A stretch of 64,000 bases of DNA, taken from the NCBI RefSeq assembly GCF_005869225.1, contig NZ_SWFP01000001.1, positions 1,240,001 through 1,304,000 on the forward strand, read 5' to 3'. Position 1 is the stretch's first letter, and every line of letters begins with the position of its first letter. Made by a program: the position numbers and the translations under genes. Below are positions 44,699 to 54,302 of this stretch, piece by piece. A model generated the notes under the pieces. That model ran no database searches, had not been told where the DNA came from, and was given only the letters and a program-made list of their open reading frames with translations. This DNA comes from Dyadobacter bucti. GTDB taxonomy: Bacteria > Bacteroidota > Bacteroidia > Cytophagales > Spirosomataceae.

Positions 44699-47350
44699 TT
44701 ACTTTTTCTGCTGCGACAGGAAAGTGATCAAAGAGGCGAATTCTTCATAAGAAAGCTCATTGGCCAGTCCCGGAGGCATCATGGAGGTTTCGAGTTCTTT
44801 GCGGGAAGTGATATCTGCCACTTTGATCGTATAAACCTGTCCAATGATATCCCTCATCACCAACTTTTCAGCCGACTCTTCCGAAACAAAACCCATGTAA
44901 CTTTTGTCGCCTTTTGCTGTAATCATGACCGATGCAAAACCCTGGGAGATAGAAGCATTGGGCTTCAAAATAGATTCCGCAATCTGCTCCCGGTTCATGA
45001 TAGAGCCGATCTGGCCCATAAACGGCCCTTTCATCGTTTCTCCTTTGGCAATGCTGTGACAAGCCACGCATCCCTGTTTTGTAAATAATGTCTTACCGAG
45101 TGCAGGGTCCCCGTTGATTTTTGCCATAGCCAGCATTACATCTTCAATCGAAGACTCCCCTATCTGCCCCTTTTTGTTTCGGATTTTATTGAGGTCCACT
45201 TTCACCTCCTCTTTTACTGCAACCACTTCTTCTCCTCCGAATTCGGTTATTTCCAAACGATTACGACCATTCAAATCCGCATAAAACTCTTTACCCGCGT
45301 CGTCCGATTTATTGAATTGCTCCATCAGAAACTCCCTGATCCCGGGAGACGATTCCCAGGTTACAGCTTTGTAATACGGGCCGTGGGTATCCGGGCGGGT
45401 ACTCCACCACCACGATCCGTCATAATCCGCCTCTTTTTTATAAATACGCGCGAGGGTGGTAATAATTTGCTTTTTCAGTGTTTCGTCCGGGCTTGTTTTA
45501 TAAGCATTCATCAAACCCCTAACAGCTTTGGGATCATGCATATACCGCAAAGCCCAAAGTGCTATTGTGGAATTTTCAGAACCAATAGCAGCCACACAAG
45601 CATCTACGGCGTTTAATGCTACCAACGCGCGGACTGCAATGTGGGCGGGTACGATGGCAGAGTTGGGTGTAGCATGCGGCCCCTCGGTGCCCTTGGCCGG
45701 TTCTACAAAAGACGCAGGCACCTTTACTTTTAACAACTCTGATGCAACTTCCGGACGCCCCAGGCGGCCAAGACCAACGGTAGCAGCAACCTGTACACGC
45801 GGTGACGGATCAGTAAGTCCTATCAGAAAGGGTTCTGACGGCACAGTTTTCAAATAACCCTTCCGATCTGCCAGCGCACGCAAAGCATATTCCCTGAAAT
45901 CATTTTCGGCCGTCAGCTTCACCAGATTTGAAACCCCGTTTTCTTTTGCGATTTGCGCATAGGTGTACATGCCGGCAACCCGGGCGTAAAGTGGCAGAGT
46001 TTTATCCGAAGCCACAGTCCATGAGGCTTTTATAGTTTTTTTGGCAGGACGAATAAGTAATTCCTGCTGGGCAGCAAGGCGTGCAGCAGCACTCTGGGAT
46101 TTCAGAATCGTTATTAATTCTTTAACTGAGGCTTTTTTCAAATCCCCGAATGCCTTGTACTCCCAATTTTTAGGCACGACCCGCACCACAAACCCTTTGT
46201 CAGGATTACCCGAATAACCGGCCCCGTCCCAGGCAGATAGATAAACCCGGCCGGATGCATCGATATCGATGTCTGTTATTTGTGCCAATTTGATAAACTC
46301 CTCCTCTTTCTGTGTAAAAGTGGCTCCGTCCGGGGTCACGCGGTGGAGATAGAGCTGGCTCCTGCCCCAGTCTGCCATCATCGGTACATGATTGTATTTT
46401 TCGGGCCAGGTCGCATCATCCATATACAACGCGCCGGTTCCTGAGCCACCGCCAACATCAACCAGTGCAGGGATAATTTCATTTGTAAAGTGCTTGAAAA
46501 GAACCGGATACCCATATTCACCCGATTGGATCTGATTACTGAACCGGATATTCCAGCCGCCGCCGTCGTTGGTATTGTCCCTGGTAAAAATATTCATGTA
46601 AGGATCAATGGCCACATCATATATATTGCGCATCCCGTGGGTATACACCTCCATTTCCGTTCCGTCCGGACGTACACGTACGATCCCGCCCCCCAGCATC
46701 GTGAGTTTTTTACCTGACCGGTCAACCGCATCATGAAACCCAAAATCTCCCGCAGCAATATAGATCCAACCATCTATACCCATCCTGATTCCATTGGTAG
46801 CGTGGTCGGTACCGCGGCTTTGCAGGAATTTCGGAGAACTGATGTTTTGAATAAGCGGCTTGGAAAGCCCGTCGGCTACACCGTCATGGTTTTTATCTTC
46901 AAATACAACCAGGTCCATGCCGCTGGCTTTACCAGTTTCTTTGGAAAAAGTCGTATGAAGTACAAAGAGCTGATCTCCATTAGAGATGATCCCGCGTGGG
47001 TTATCGACCATTGCGTAGGTAGTATGCTTGTCTACTTTACCGTCATTATTTTCGTCGGTTAGCCGCACAATACTCCCTTTTCCAGGATCTTTTCCCAATG
47101 ACCCGATCATATCCACACCAACATACACCTCGCCGGTGGCGGCAACCGCAATACATGCAGGGCTTGGATTAATGTCCGATCCGGTAAAATGTGTGATATT
47201 CAGTTCTTCCGGCCAGCTGGTTGCATTAGGCAAAGAATCGATCCTGCTTAGGGTTTTGGACGTTTTCGGAATTTGGGAGCCTTCGTCGGTCCACATGTTC
47301 CAGACCAGAATAAGAAAGGCAGAAACCAGCCCCAGCGTAATTTTCGACAT
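44699..47350 (-). CDS. PQQ-type dehydrogenase-like/HEAT/cytochrome c protein
   Basis: This 883-residue exported protein has an N-terminal signal anchor (MSKITLGLVSAFLILVW) and then a beta-propeller of the membrane-bound dehydrogenase/soluble glucose dehydrogenase-like type (about 50-390, with GMRNIYDVAIDP and NIFTRDNTNDGGGW). A helical HEAT-like array (about 430-680) follows, and a C-terminal cytochrome c domain has one haem site C761-V-A-C764-H765. Such fusions are typical of Planctomycetes and Bacteroidota and are thought to oxidise sugars or alcohols in the periplasm. The substrate is not known. It is cotranscribed with no obvious partner. Confidence 0.85.
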   Translation of the reverse strand: MSKITLGLVSAFLILVWNMWTDEGSQIPKTSKTLSRIDSLPNATSWPEELNITHFTGSDINPSPACIAVAATGEVYVGVDMIGSLGKDPGKGSIVRLTDENNDGKVDKHTTYAMVDNPRGIISNGDQLFVLHTTFSKETGKASGMDLVVFEDKNHDGVADGLSKPLIQNISSPKFLQSRGTDHATNGIRMGIDGWIYIAAGDFGFHDAVDRSGKKLTMLGGGIVRVRPDGTEMEVYTHGMRNIYDVAIDPYMNIFTRDNTNDGGGWNIRFSNQIQSGEYGYPVLFKHFTNEIIPALVDVGGGSGTGALYMDDATWPEKYNHVPMMADWGRSQLYLHRVTPDGATFTQKEEEFIKLAQITDIDIDASGRVYLSAWDGAGYSGNPDKGFVVRVVPKNWEYKAFGDLKKASVKELITILKSQSAAARLAAQQELLIRPAKKTIKASWTVASDKTLPLYARVAGMYTYAQIAKENGVSNLVKLTAENDFREYALRALADRKGYLKTVPSEPFLIGLTDPSPRVQVAATVGLGRLGRPEVASELLKVKVPASFVEPAKGTEGPHATPNSAIVPAHIAVRALVALNAVDACVAAIGSENSTIALWALRYMHDPKAVRGLMNAYKTSPDETLKKQIITTLARIYKKEADYDGSWWWSTRPDTHGPYYKAVTWESSPGIREFLMEQFNKSDDAGKEFYADLNGRNRLEITEFGGEEVVAVKEEVKVDLNKIRNKKGQIGESSIEDVMLAMAKINGDPALGKTLFTKQGCVACHSIAKGETMKGPFMGQIGSIMNREQIAESILKPNASISQGFASVMITAKGDKSYMGFVSEESAEKLVMRDIIGQVYTIKVADITSRKELETSMMPPGLANELSYEEFASLITFLSQQKK

Positions 47351-47453
47351 AAATGAGCGCTATTAAAGAGGAATTGTTTATTAAAAATTCGGGATCAAAA
47401 GGACAAAATTATGAGAATCCGGCAAAATAGAGCCAAAAGCAAAACGATGTTCA

Positions 47454-49079
47454 TTAAAAAATCGCAGCGATATCGGCAAAGCCACGCCGCTCCGCCCAGG
47501 CTTTGGGAAGCGCCCAGGGTTCGTCGCCGGGCAAATTGGGATTTGCCCCTTTTTCCAATAGCCATAGTACCATTTCTTTCTTTCCATTGCGGGCGGCCCA
47601 ACCGAGGGGGGTAGCAGAAGCATCGGTATCTATTGCATCGATGTCCGTCCCAAACTCAAGAAGAACTTCCGCAAGAGCAATGTTCCCCTGAGACGCAGCC
47701 CGGTGCAAAGGCGTTGCGCCCAGCCAGTCCGCAAGTTTCGGATTGAGACCGCGCTCCATCAGCCAGCGCGCAAACTCCGGCGTACTTACATCGCGAAAAG
47801 CAAAATTTTTCAAAATATCAGGTTGAAACCGAAGAATCAGCTCTATGATTTGCTGCTTTCCCTCACTGATCGCGGCACCTAGTCCGCTGGTAAGGTCCAG
47901 TTTCGGATTGGCAAATAACATGGCTGCCAGGGTTACAGCATCCCCGTCGTAAGATGCCAGCTCCACATTGAGCGCCCCGCCATAAGAAGCGATCAGATTT
48001 TGCATTTCTATAGGTGCCCCTACCCGTTTTGCTATATAAAGACAGTTTCCCGATGATTCAACATCCGCGTTGGGGTCGGCGCCATGTTCCAGCAGCAATT
48101 TCACAACTGCGTTATGCCTACCCTGGACCGCGGCGTGCAGGGAACTGCCCCTCGGCGCTATGCCCGGCTCGGGTTCGTTAGGATTTGCGCCACGTGTCAG
48201 CAGGAATTTTGTGACCTCATAATGTCCGGCACCTGCCGCACAGCGTAAAGGAAGTCCTGCATAATATCCATAGTAATCCGGCAACCGGTTAACAAGCCCT
48301 GGATCTTCATCAAGCAATTCCTTTACCCGGTCCAGATCACCCACTTTTGCTGCCACGGTAATATCATAATATGCTCCTTTCGCGATCAGGTAACCGACGA
48401 GCACCTCGTGTTTGCGGAGTGCTGTCGGAGGTAAATCGCGGTAGGAGCTGCGGTAATGGTAATCGCCGTTGGTAAGGTCAAGTGCTCGGGCGCCGTCGGG
48501 ACGTTTAGCATTGATATCCGCCCCGTGATCCAGCAAATAATCAATGACAGAAACTTGCCTCGTTAATGTAGCCCAGTGTATCGGCTGGTTACCTCTCGCG
48601 TCGGCAGCGTAAATCAGCTCCGGGTTGGCGTCGAACAGGCTGAATAATTTTTCGGTATCGAAACTCTTGATGATGTCGGCCACCTCATCCCCTTCCGGCA
48701 CAATATGATATTGTTCTTTTAATTTTGATTCAAAAAGTGTCGTCAGTTCTTTGTAGCCCCGGTCTTTCGCAATTGTTAGCAGGGAATCTACGAATTCATA
48801 AGCCGGACTCACACCTTTTTCAAGTAAAAAATGAACAACTTCCCGATGATTTTCCCTCACAGCAAATCGTAGCGGCGTCAGATATTCATATTCACAATTC
48901 AGCAGTCCGGGATCACGGTCCACGAATGCTTTGATCGTCTCCAGATCACCGGCAATGGCAGCGCATAACATCGCCCACACATCCACTCCCCGGCCCCGCG
49001 ACCAAGGCTGGTACGCCTCGGTTTTCAACGACTCCGGCTGGACCATGCGGGCAATTTTGGAAACTGATTTACTATCCAT
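47454..49079 (-). CDS. Ankyrin-repeat protein
   Basis: This 541-residue protein consists almost entirely of ankyrin repeats, visible as recurring units such as TPLRFAVRENHREVVHFLLEKG, QPIHWATLTRQVSVIDYLLDHGAD and TPLHRAASQGNIALAEVLLEFGTD. There is no signal peptide, so it is probably a cytoplasmic protein-binding scaffold. The partners are unknown. It follows the TPR-like gene on the same strand with a 75-nt gap. Confidence 0.9.
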   Translation of the reverse strand: MDSKSVSKIARMVQPESLKTEAYQPWSRGRGVDVWAMLCAAIAGDLETIKAFVDRDPGLLNCEYEYLTPLRFAVRENHREVVHFLLEKGVSPAYEFVDSLLTIAKDRGYKELTTLFESKLKEQYHIVPEGDEVADIIKSFDTEKLFSLFDANPELIYAADARGNQPIHWATLTRQVSVIDYLLDHGADINAKRPDGARALDLTNGDYHYRSSYRDLPPTALRKHEVLVGYLIAKGAYYDITVAAKVGDLDRVKELLDEDPGLVNRLPDYYGYYAGLPLRCAAGAGHYEVTKFLLTRGANPNEPEPGIAPRGSSLHAAVQGRHNAVVKLLLEHGADPNADVESSGNCLYIAKRVGAPIEMQNLIASYGGALNVELASYDGDAVTLAAMLFANPKLDLTSGLGAAISEGKQQIIELILRFQPDILKNFAFRDVSTPEFARWLMERGLNPKLADWLGATPLHRAASQGNIALAEVLLEFGTDIDAIDTDASATPLGWAARNGKKEMVLWLLEKGANPNLPGDEPWALPKAWAERRGFADIAAIF

Positions 49080-49154
49080 GATTCAAATTCGCCAGGGAGA
49101 AAAATGCACGGACATTAACACATGGCCGGAACAAGCCGGCATTTTATCTCCATA

Positions 49155-50867
49155 TTATTGGATAAAGGCAGATGCAGGCGGCAAGTTATCGGCATCTGAA
49201 AATGCCTTTGCATACTGTGCCTTATACATATCAATACCCTTTTTATTCTGTGCCGCTAAGCTCTGATGCAGCCCCAGCAGCGACCAGCCATTTCCTGGAT
49301 TCCGTTCCAGGTCTTCGCGATACACTTTTTCAGCAAGTACGGGCTTGTTTAATTTCATTAAATAGGCGCCTAAAAACTGACGTGCGGGCACGGGCCAGTC
49401 ATTCGGTTCGGTGTAAATCAGTTTGTCTTCGATAGCAATTGCAGCCTCCAGTTTATGAATCGCATCGTCGTATTTTTTGCCGGAAAATAAAATCGCAGCA
49501 TCCAGTATATTCTCTGCAATACCGGCCATCTGAACCGGTGAATTGAACGGAATGCGCCTTTTCTCCAATATCGGATCTTTTGCCCTCTCCCGTAATCTGG
49601 CAAGATGAACAACAGCCTGATCGGCCTTGCCAGTATTAACCATTGCCAGACCTTTGGCAAAATGGCCGATCACATTCGCATAAGGCCATTTTTCATCAGG
49701 TTGAATGCTGTCTTCCAGAATTTCCTTCCATTTTCCCATTCTTACCTGTGTAAGAACCGGGATCATAAACAGAAACTGGTCGTATGTATTTTCATAAACC
49801 GGCGAAACACTTTTCCGGCAGCGAAGCGCGCTGCGCATACCCGTCGTGTACATCCCACCGCTCAACGCGCAATAGCTTTGAACTGCGAAATAATGCGGCG
49901 AATGTTTGTTCAATGCCAGATTTTTAGCAAGAGCTTCATAGTGGATCAACTGGTTATCAGCGAGATCATTAACTTCCACACCTTTGGCATAAAGGCCATT
50001 TCGCTGGTATTCGTGGCTCGCCATGTGCACCATATGGGCTACTCCGGGCAGGAGTTTTTTCAAAGCATCGGCATTTGCAAGCGCCACTTCGGGATGCCGG
50101 GAAGCTTCCGTAAGATGGATATGATAATGCAATGCGGCCGGGTGGTCGGGATTGGATTTCAGTACGTTTTCACAAAGCGCAACCACTTCCGGCGTCCATT
50201 CTTTCGCAGTACCATCGTGGTTCCAGAAATCCCAGGCATGCATGAGCATAACAGCATCTACGTACCAGGTTTTTATGTCAAGATCATCGGGATATTTGTT
50301 AATCAATTCTCTCAATTCCAGCGCGTAAGCTTTGTCAAAAGTCTTGGTTTTAGCAACGGAAGGGTCAGAAGCATACCTCCGGTTCATGGCTTTGATCAGA
50401 TGTTTTTCCTTTTCGGAAGCACTGCCCATATTCTTGTTCATGCCTGCCAGTGCCTCGGGTATTCTCTCCGGAATTGCATAGGAATGGGCTGCATTGTAAT
50501 AAGGCCCCATCGCCAGTGCCTGGCCCCAGTAAGTCATTGCACAGCCGGGATCGAGCCGGGTTGCTTCCATAAAAGACGCAAATGCTTCCTTCATGTGGTA
50601 GCCATAATACATGTTCAGACCCTGATTAAAATAGAATTGTGCGCTGTCATTTGAAGTGGAAATTTTGTAGGAATAATTACCCCAGCCAGGAAGCGCAATC
50701 ACAAACTTGCCACCGTCCGTCGGACTGATATCCCCAGCCGAAGCAGGCCCGCAAAGCACTATATCGTTAAAATCAGCTCGGTTTGAAACCGTGTTACCAA
50801 GGGGCCAGAACCTCCAGAAACCAAATAACAATAGCAGAAAAGCAATAGGAAGCAGCAGATATTTCAT
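49155..50867 (-). CDS. Exported TPR-like repeat protein
   Basis: This 570-residue protein has an N-terminal hydrophobic anchor (residues 1-22) and a helical-repeat body. Tetratricopeptide-like pairs are seen around AQFYFNQGLNMYYGYHMKEAFASFMEATRLDPGC and near the C-terminus (AEKVYREDLERNPGNGW). The central region contains conserved HIHLTEAS and MASHEY histidine motifs that also occur in long TPR-like Bacteroidota proteins. It is likely anchored in the inner membrane facing the periplasm. The biochemical role is unknown. Confidence 0.8.
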   Translation of the reverse strand: MKYLLLPIAFLLLLFGFWRFWPLGNTVSNRADFNDIVLCGPASAGDISPTDGGKFVIALPGWGNYSYKISTSNDSAQFYFNQGLNMYYGYHMKEAFASFMEATRLDPGCAMTYWGQALAMGPYYNAAHSYAIPERIPEALAGMNKNMGSASEKEKHLIKAMNRRYASDPSVAKTKTFDKAYALELRELINKYPDDLDIKTWYVDAVMLMHAWDFWNHDGTAKEWTPEVVALCENVLKSNPDHPAALHYHIHLTEASRHPEVALANADALKKLLPGVAHMVHMASHEYQRNGLYAKGVEVNDLADNQLIHYEALAKNLALNKHSPHYFAVQSYCALSGGMYTTGMRSALRCRKSVSPVYENTYDQFLFMIPVLTQVRMGKWKEILEDSIQPDEKWPYANVIGHFAKGLAMVNTGKADQAVVHLARLRERAKDPILEKRRIPFNSPVQMAGIAENILDAAILFSGKKYDDAIHKLEAAIAIEDKLIYTEPNDWPVPARQFLGAYLMKLNKPVLAEKVYREDLERNPGNGWSLLGLHQSLAAQNKKGIDMYKAQYAKAFSDADNLPPASAFIQ

Positions 50868-51020
50868 GTAAAATTTAGTTTTGAGCCAGGAAGAGCAAGC
50901 ATGTGCTATGCAATTTAAAGTTATAAAACTTTATGGTCTTGTGTGGTGAAATGCGGCGGGATTGTCATAAGCCAACTTCAATAAAAGATTGACTTTCTCC
51001 TCGATTTGAGCAATCTTAGT

Positions 51021-51173
51021 ATGATGAAAGAAAATAAACTTATAGACTGGGACGATCATATTGACAAAAAATACGGATCGGCAGGCAGTCCGGCACGGGA
51101 AAAATATGAACAGGAATTTCAAGCATTCTTATCTCATATTTTAGTCCCAATTGAAAAAAAACAAAAGAAATGA
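51021..51173 (+). pseudogene. HigA-type antitoxin N-terminus remnant or stand-alone 50-residue peptide
   Basis: A 50-codon frame encodes MKENKLIDWDDHIDKKYG, then SPAREKYEQEFQAF. This resembles the N-terminal stretch found before the HTH domain of XRE/HigA-type antitoxins in Bacteroidota. Here the frame stops after IEKKQKK, before any helix-turn-helix. An inverted repeat (AAGATTG 50985-50991, CAATCTT 51011-51017) lies just before the ATG. It could be a truncated antitoxin gene or a shortened version. No toxin gene is adjacent on this strand except the unrelated pair at 51223. Confidence 0.4.
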
Positions 51174-51222
51174 GCTCTCAACGATAGCGGTTGACTATCC
51201 GAGGCGTTATGGCAATTCGTAA

Positions 51223-51471
51223 ATGACTATGGAAACAATAAAAAACCTTATAACCATCGACGAGGAAATTCTGGGTGGACAACCCGTTTTCAACGGAACC
51301 CGCGTGCCCGTGGAAACTTTATTTGTTCACTTGGAAAAAGGAATTTCCCTCAAAGAATTTTTAGAAGACTTTCCGTCCGTTACAGAAAATCAGGCTGTTG
51401 CTCTGCTTGAAATGGCTGAGAAAATCATCACTTCTAAAAATTTCGAAAAGTTGTATGAAGCTGCTGCTTGA
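51223..51471 (+). CDS. DUF433-family antitoxin
   Basis: This 82-residue protein contains the DUF433 signature (ITIDEEILGGQPVFNGTRVPVETLF, then EGISLKEFLEDFPSVT and A-L-L-E-M-A). It is a small winged-helix-like DNA-binding protein that typically acts as antitoxin to the DUF5615/PIN-like toxin directly downstream. The stop overlaps the toxin start by 17 nt, the usual coupling. Confidence 0.85.
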   Translation: MTMETIKNLITIDEEILGGQPVFNGTRVPVETLFVHLEKGISLKEFLEDFPSVTENQAVALLEMAEKIITSKNFEKLYEAAA

Positions 51472-51778
51472 TGAAAATCTTCCAAAAAGGCTCAAAAACG
51501 ACCTGTCAGAATATGAAATCTACACTGTGCGTGACAAAGAATGGAATGGCAAAAAGAACGGAGAACTTTTAAAGCTCATGATTGCGGACGGATTTGACGC
51601 ATTGCTCACCTTTGACAAGAATCTTCAATACCAACAGAATTTTAACAAGTATTCTCTGCCCGTCATCTTGCTGAATGCCCCGGATAATTCCTACATAACG
51701 CTCCGTGAGCTTGTCCCGAAACTTAAAACAACCCTTTCTCAACCGCTTATCCCCGGACCAATAGAAATCACTAAGTGA
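51455..51778 (+). CDS. DUF5615-family PIN-like toxin
   Basis: This 107-residue protein starts at the ATG at 51455, inside the DUF433 gene. It has LLLDENLPKRL, the acidic VRDKEWNGKKNGELL and LLTFDKNLQYQQN. These aspartates are typical of PIN-like (DUF5615) ribonuclease toxins, which cut RNA and are held inactive by the upstream DUF433 partner. A longer frame from 51398 would add an unlikely basic leader. Confidence 0.85.
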   Translation: MKLLLDENLPKRLKNDLSEYEIYTVRDKEWNGKKNGELLKLMIADGFDALLTFDKNLQYQQNFNKYSLPVILLNAPDNSYITLRELVPKLKTTLSQPLIPGPIEITK

Positions 51779-51796
51779 TCTTCAAGAGTAACAAAA

Positions 51797-52693
51797 TCAC
51801 TTCACCGAATGATGCAAAGCGAATTTCATAAATAACTCAGGCAGCGCTTCGGCCTGGCCGTGGAGAATTGTGAAATAGAAATACCGCTCAATATCAAGTC
51901 CTTCCACATCAACGATCCGGCATTCTTTGTTTTGTAATTCTTTCAAAACCGCATGAACGGAAAGGAAAGCCATAGAGTCTGAATGCAGCATGTACAGTTT
52001 CATACTTTCGCTGCTGCCGAGCTGCATTTCACTGGTGAGGTCCGAAATATTGATGTCGATCGCTTTCAAAGCATGGGCAATCACTTCCAGCGTACCTGAG
52101 CCGGGTTCGCGCAGCAGCAGCGGGATTTCTTTTAGTTTTTCGGGCTTGATGGAGCCGGCGGCGGCTAGTGGATTTTTAGAGCTGGCAACAAGGACGATCT
52201 CATCTTTTAAAAACTCTATGTATTTGATCGCCGCATTTTTGGAAAACCCTTCGATCAGGCCCAAATCAATTTCCTTGTTCTGAAGTGCCTCCTGAATTTC
52301 CTCGGTATTTTTAATGATCAGCGTTACCTGTACTTCTTTGAACTTTTTATGAAAAGCAGCCAGTATCGGGGGTAGAATGTACTGCGCAGTTGTCATACTG
52401 GCCCCAAGGCGCAATTTTCCGCTGTGACGCTGCGACAGACTGTTGATTTCAAATTCCAGGTTCCGGTAAATGGCAAAGATCTGCTCGGAGTGGTGCAGCA
52501 ATATCTCCCCGGCCCTCGTCAGTTTAATTTTCGACCCATTTCTTTCAAACAGCTTGATTTTCAACTGATTTTCAAGCTCATGAATGTGTTTGGTAACTGC
52601 GGGCTGGGTTATATACAGTTCCGCGGCAGCCTTCGTGAAATTGAGGCGTTTGGCAACAGCGTGAAATACCCGAAGACGAAAATCAAATACCAT
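51797..52693 (-). CDS. LysR-family transcriptional regulator
   Basis: The N-terminal winged helix-turn-helix of this 298-residue protein reads FHAVAKRLNFTKAAAELYITQPAVTKHIHELE, the standard LysR signature. The substrate-binding domain starts near residue 90 (KLRLGASMTTAQYILPPIL) in the CysB/CbbR-like style. The neighbour at 52867 is divergent and 173 nt away, so it is a plausible target. The effector is unknown. Confidence 0.9.
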   Translation of the reverse strand: MVFDFRLRVFHAVAKRLNFTKAAAELYITQPAVTKHIHELENQLKIKLFERNGSKIKLTRAGEILLHHSEQIFAIYRNLEFEINSLSQRHSGKLRLGASMTTAQYILPPILAAFHKKFKEVQVTLIIKNTEEIQEALQNKEIDLGLIEGFSKNAAIKYIEFLKDEIVLVASSKNPLAAAGSIKPEKLKEIPLLLREPGSGTLEVIAHALKAIDINISDLTSEMQLGSSESMKLYMLHSDSMAFLSVHAVLKELQNKECRIVDVEGLDIERYFYFTILHGQAEALPELFMKFALHHSVK

Positions 52694-52866
52694 GGTGAAC
52701 TGTAAAATGATGCCAGATTGTACGAAGATAAATGGTCACAAAAGCTTCTTCCTAATTTTCGCTAAACTTCTTTGCCAGCAATCGAGGGCTTTCAACTGCA
52801 TTCCCGTTTATTAGAACTACCTTCACAAACACGGCAATAGCTGCACGCGCCATTAACTCACTTTTA

Positions 52867-53460
52867 TTGCAAACGGTCTTCAACACGCTCATCGATAGCT
52901 TCATCGACAATAAAGTGGGAATTGCAGAGAACTTTTTAAGCGGGCCTCTGGCCTCGAACTTAAAAGACAATTTGTTCGCGCTTTTTTCCCAAAATCTGCT
53001 CCTGTCCGCAGGAACCGGAAACGATACCCTGGTAGTACACGACAAGCTGTACCGCAGCGACATGATCTACTGGCTCGACCGCAAGCACAACAATCCACAC
53101 GAAAACGATTTTTTCGACCTCATGGACAGTTTTGTACTGTACCTGAACTCCACTTGCTACACCGGAATAACCGGCTACGAATTTCATTATGCATTGTACC
53201 CGACCGGAAGTTTTTATAAAAAACACCTCGACCAGTTCCGCAACAATCCCAGCAGGCAGTATTCCATGATCATGTATTTGAACGCCGAGTGGGCGGAAGG
53301 CGATGGCGGGGAACTGTGCATCCATCACGCCGGTCACACCCAAAACATAACGCCGGTTAACGGTAAAAGTGTGTTCTTCAAAAGCAGCGAACTCGAACAC
53401 GAAGTCCTGCCCACCCACAAGCCCAGGCTCAGCATCACAGGCTGGCTAAAAGTAAACTAA
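52867..53460 (+). CDS. 2-oxoglutarate/Fe(II)-dependent oxygenase
   Basis: This protein has about 197 residues from a TTG at 52867. A shorter GTG start at 52915 is possible. It is a prolyl-4-hydroxylase-like double-stranded beta-helix enzyme. The iron ligands are His120 and Asp122 (KHLDQF) and His178 (LEHEVLP), and Arg187 (KPRLSITGW) fits 2-oxoglutarate binding. Flanking strands YHYALYPTG and SMIMYLNAEW also match the family. It is divergent from a LysR regulator. The substrate may be a protein side chain or small molecule and cannot be told from sequence. Confidence 0.85.
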   Translation: MQTVFNTLIDSFIDNKVGIAENFLSGPLASNLKDNLFALFSQNLLLSAGTGNDTLVVHDKLYRSDMIYWLDRKHNNPHENDFFDLMDSFVLYLNSTCYTGITGYEFHYALYPTGSFYKKHLDQFRNNPSRQYSMIMYLNAEWAEGDGGELCIHHAGHTQNITPVNGKSVFFKSSELEHEVLPTHKPRLSITGWLKVN

Positions 53461-53506
53461 CCCATTCCTCCTTCCTCCCTTTCCTCCTTCCTCCTCGCTC
53501 CTCCTG
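53461..53506. repeat. Polypyrimidine (CCTTCC-type) tract
   Basis: About 45 bases consist almost only of C and T with CCTCCTTCC units in near-mirror order, directly after the oxygenase stop. Such a tract can form triplex (H-DNA) or slipped structures. Confidence 0.7.
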
Positions 53507-53552
53507 GCATCGTTATTTAACATACGACAACATCGTCACAAAAATTAAAGCC

Positions 53553-54287
53553 ATGCCGGAAGGCCCATCCATAGTCATTTTAAGAGAAGCCGTAGAAGCA
53601 CTCGATTTGAAAGGAAAGATCATCCGCCACGCGGAAGGCAATACCAAAATCGACAAGGACAGGCTCATCAATCAGAAGGTGACCGATTTAAGATCCTGGG
53701 GAAAACATTTCCTGATCTGCTTTAAAGACTTCACTGTCCGCATCCATTTTATGCTTTTCGGATCATATCTGATTAATGAACAGAAAAAGACACCACCCAG
53801 GTTAAGCCTGCAATTCAGCAAAGACGAGCTCAATTTTTACGCATGTTCTGTTAAGATTATCGATAAGCCCGCGGATGAAATTTACGATTGGAGCGGCGAT
53901 ATTATGTCCGGTTCCTGGAAACCGGCGAAGGCCCTGCAAAAACTGAAAGAAAAGCCCGATATGCTCGCCTGCGACGCATTGCTGGATCAGGATATATTTG
54001 CGGGAAGTGGTAATATCATCAAAAATGAGGTGTTGTTCAGAATTAAAGTTCATCCACTCAGCAAAATCGGAAAGTTACCGGAAGCGAAGCTAAAAGAGTT
54101 GGTAAAAGAAACAAGAAAATACAGTTTTGATTTTCTGGAATGGAAAAAGGAATTTACCCTCAAAAAACACTGGCTGGCCCACACCAAAAAAATCTGCCCG
54201 CGCTGTGACATTCCCTTTCACAAAGAGTATATAGGTAAAACAAAACGAAGAAGCTATTTCTGCGAAAATTGTCAGGTTTTGTACTAG
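53553..54287 (+). CDS. Fpg/Nei-family DNA glycosylase (endonuclease VIII-like)
   Basis: This 244-residue protein starts MPEGPSIVILREAV, the N-terminus of Nei-type glycosylases, in which the proline after Met is the catalytic nucleophile. It carries the C-terminal zinc finger C215-P-R-C218 with C237 and C240. It would excise oxidised bases and cut the strand by beta/delta elimination in base excision repair. The middle domain shows LLDQDIFAGSGNIIKNEVLF, the family's helix-two-turn-helix. It stands alone, 93 nt after the oxygenase gene. Confidence 0.88.
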   Translation: MPEGPSIVILREAVEALDLKGKIIRHAEGNTKIDKDRLINQKVTDLRSWGKHFLICFKDFTVRIHFMLFGSYLINEQKKTPPRLSLQFSKDELNFYACSVKIIDKPADEIYDWSGDIMSGSWKPAKALQKLKEKPDMLACDALLDQDIFAGSGNIIKNEVLFRIKVHPLSKIGKLPEAKLKELVKETRKYSFDFLEWKKEFTLKKHWLAHTKKICPRCDIPFHKEYIGKTKRRSYFCENCQVLY

Positions 54288-54302
54288 GTGAGGATTTTGC
54301 TT

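Noticed and set aside
51398-51454. Longer start for the DUF5615 toxin
   Set aside because: The extra residues are basic and unlike the family. The ATG at 51455 gives the usual N-terminus.
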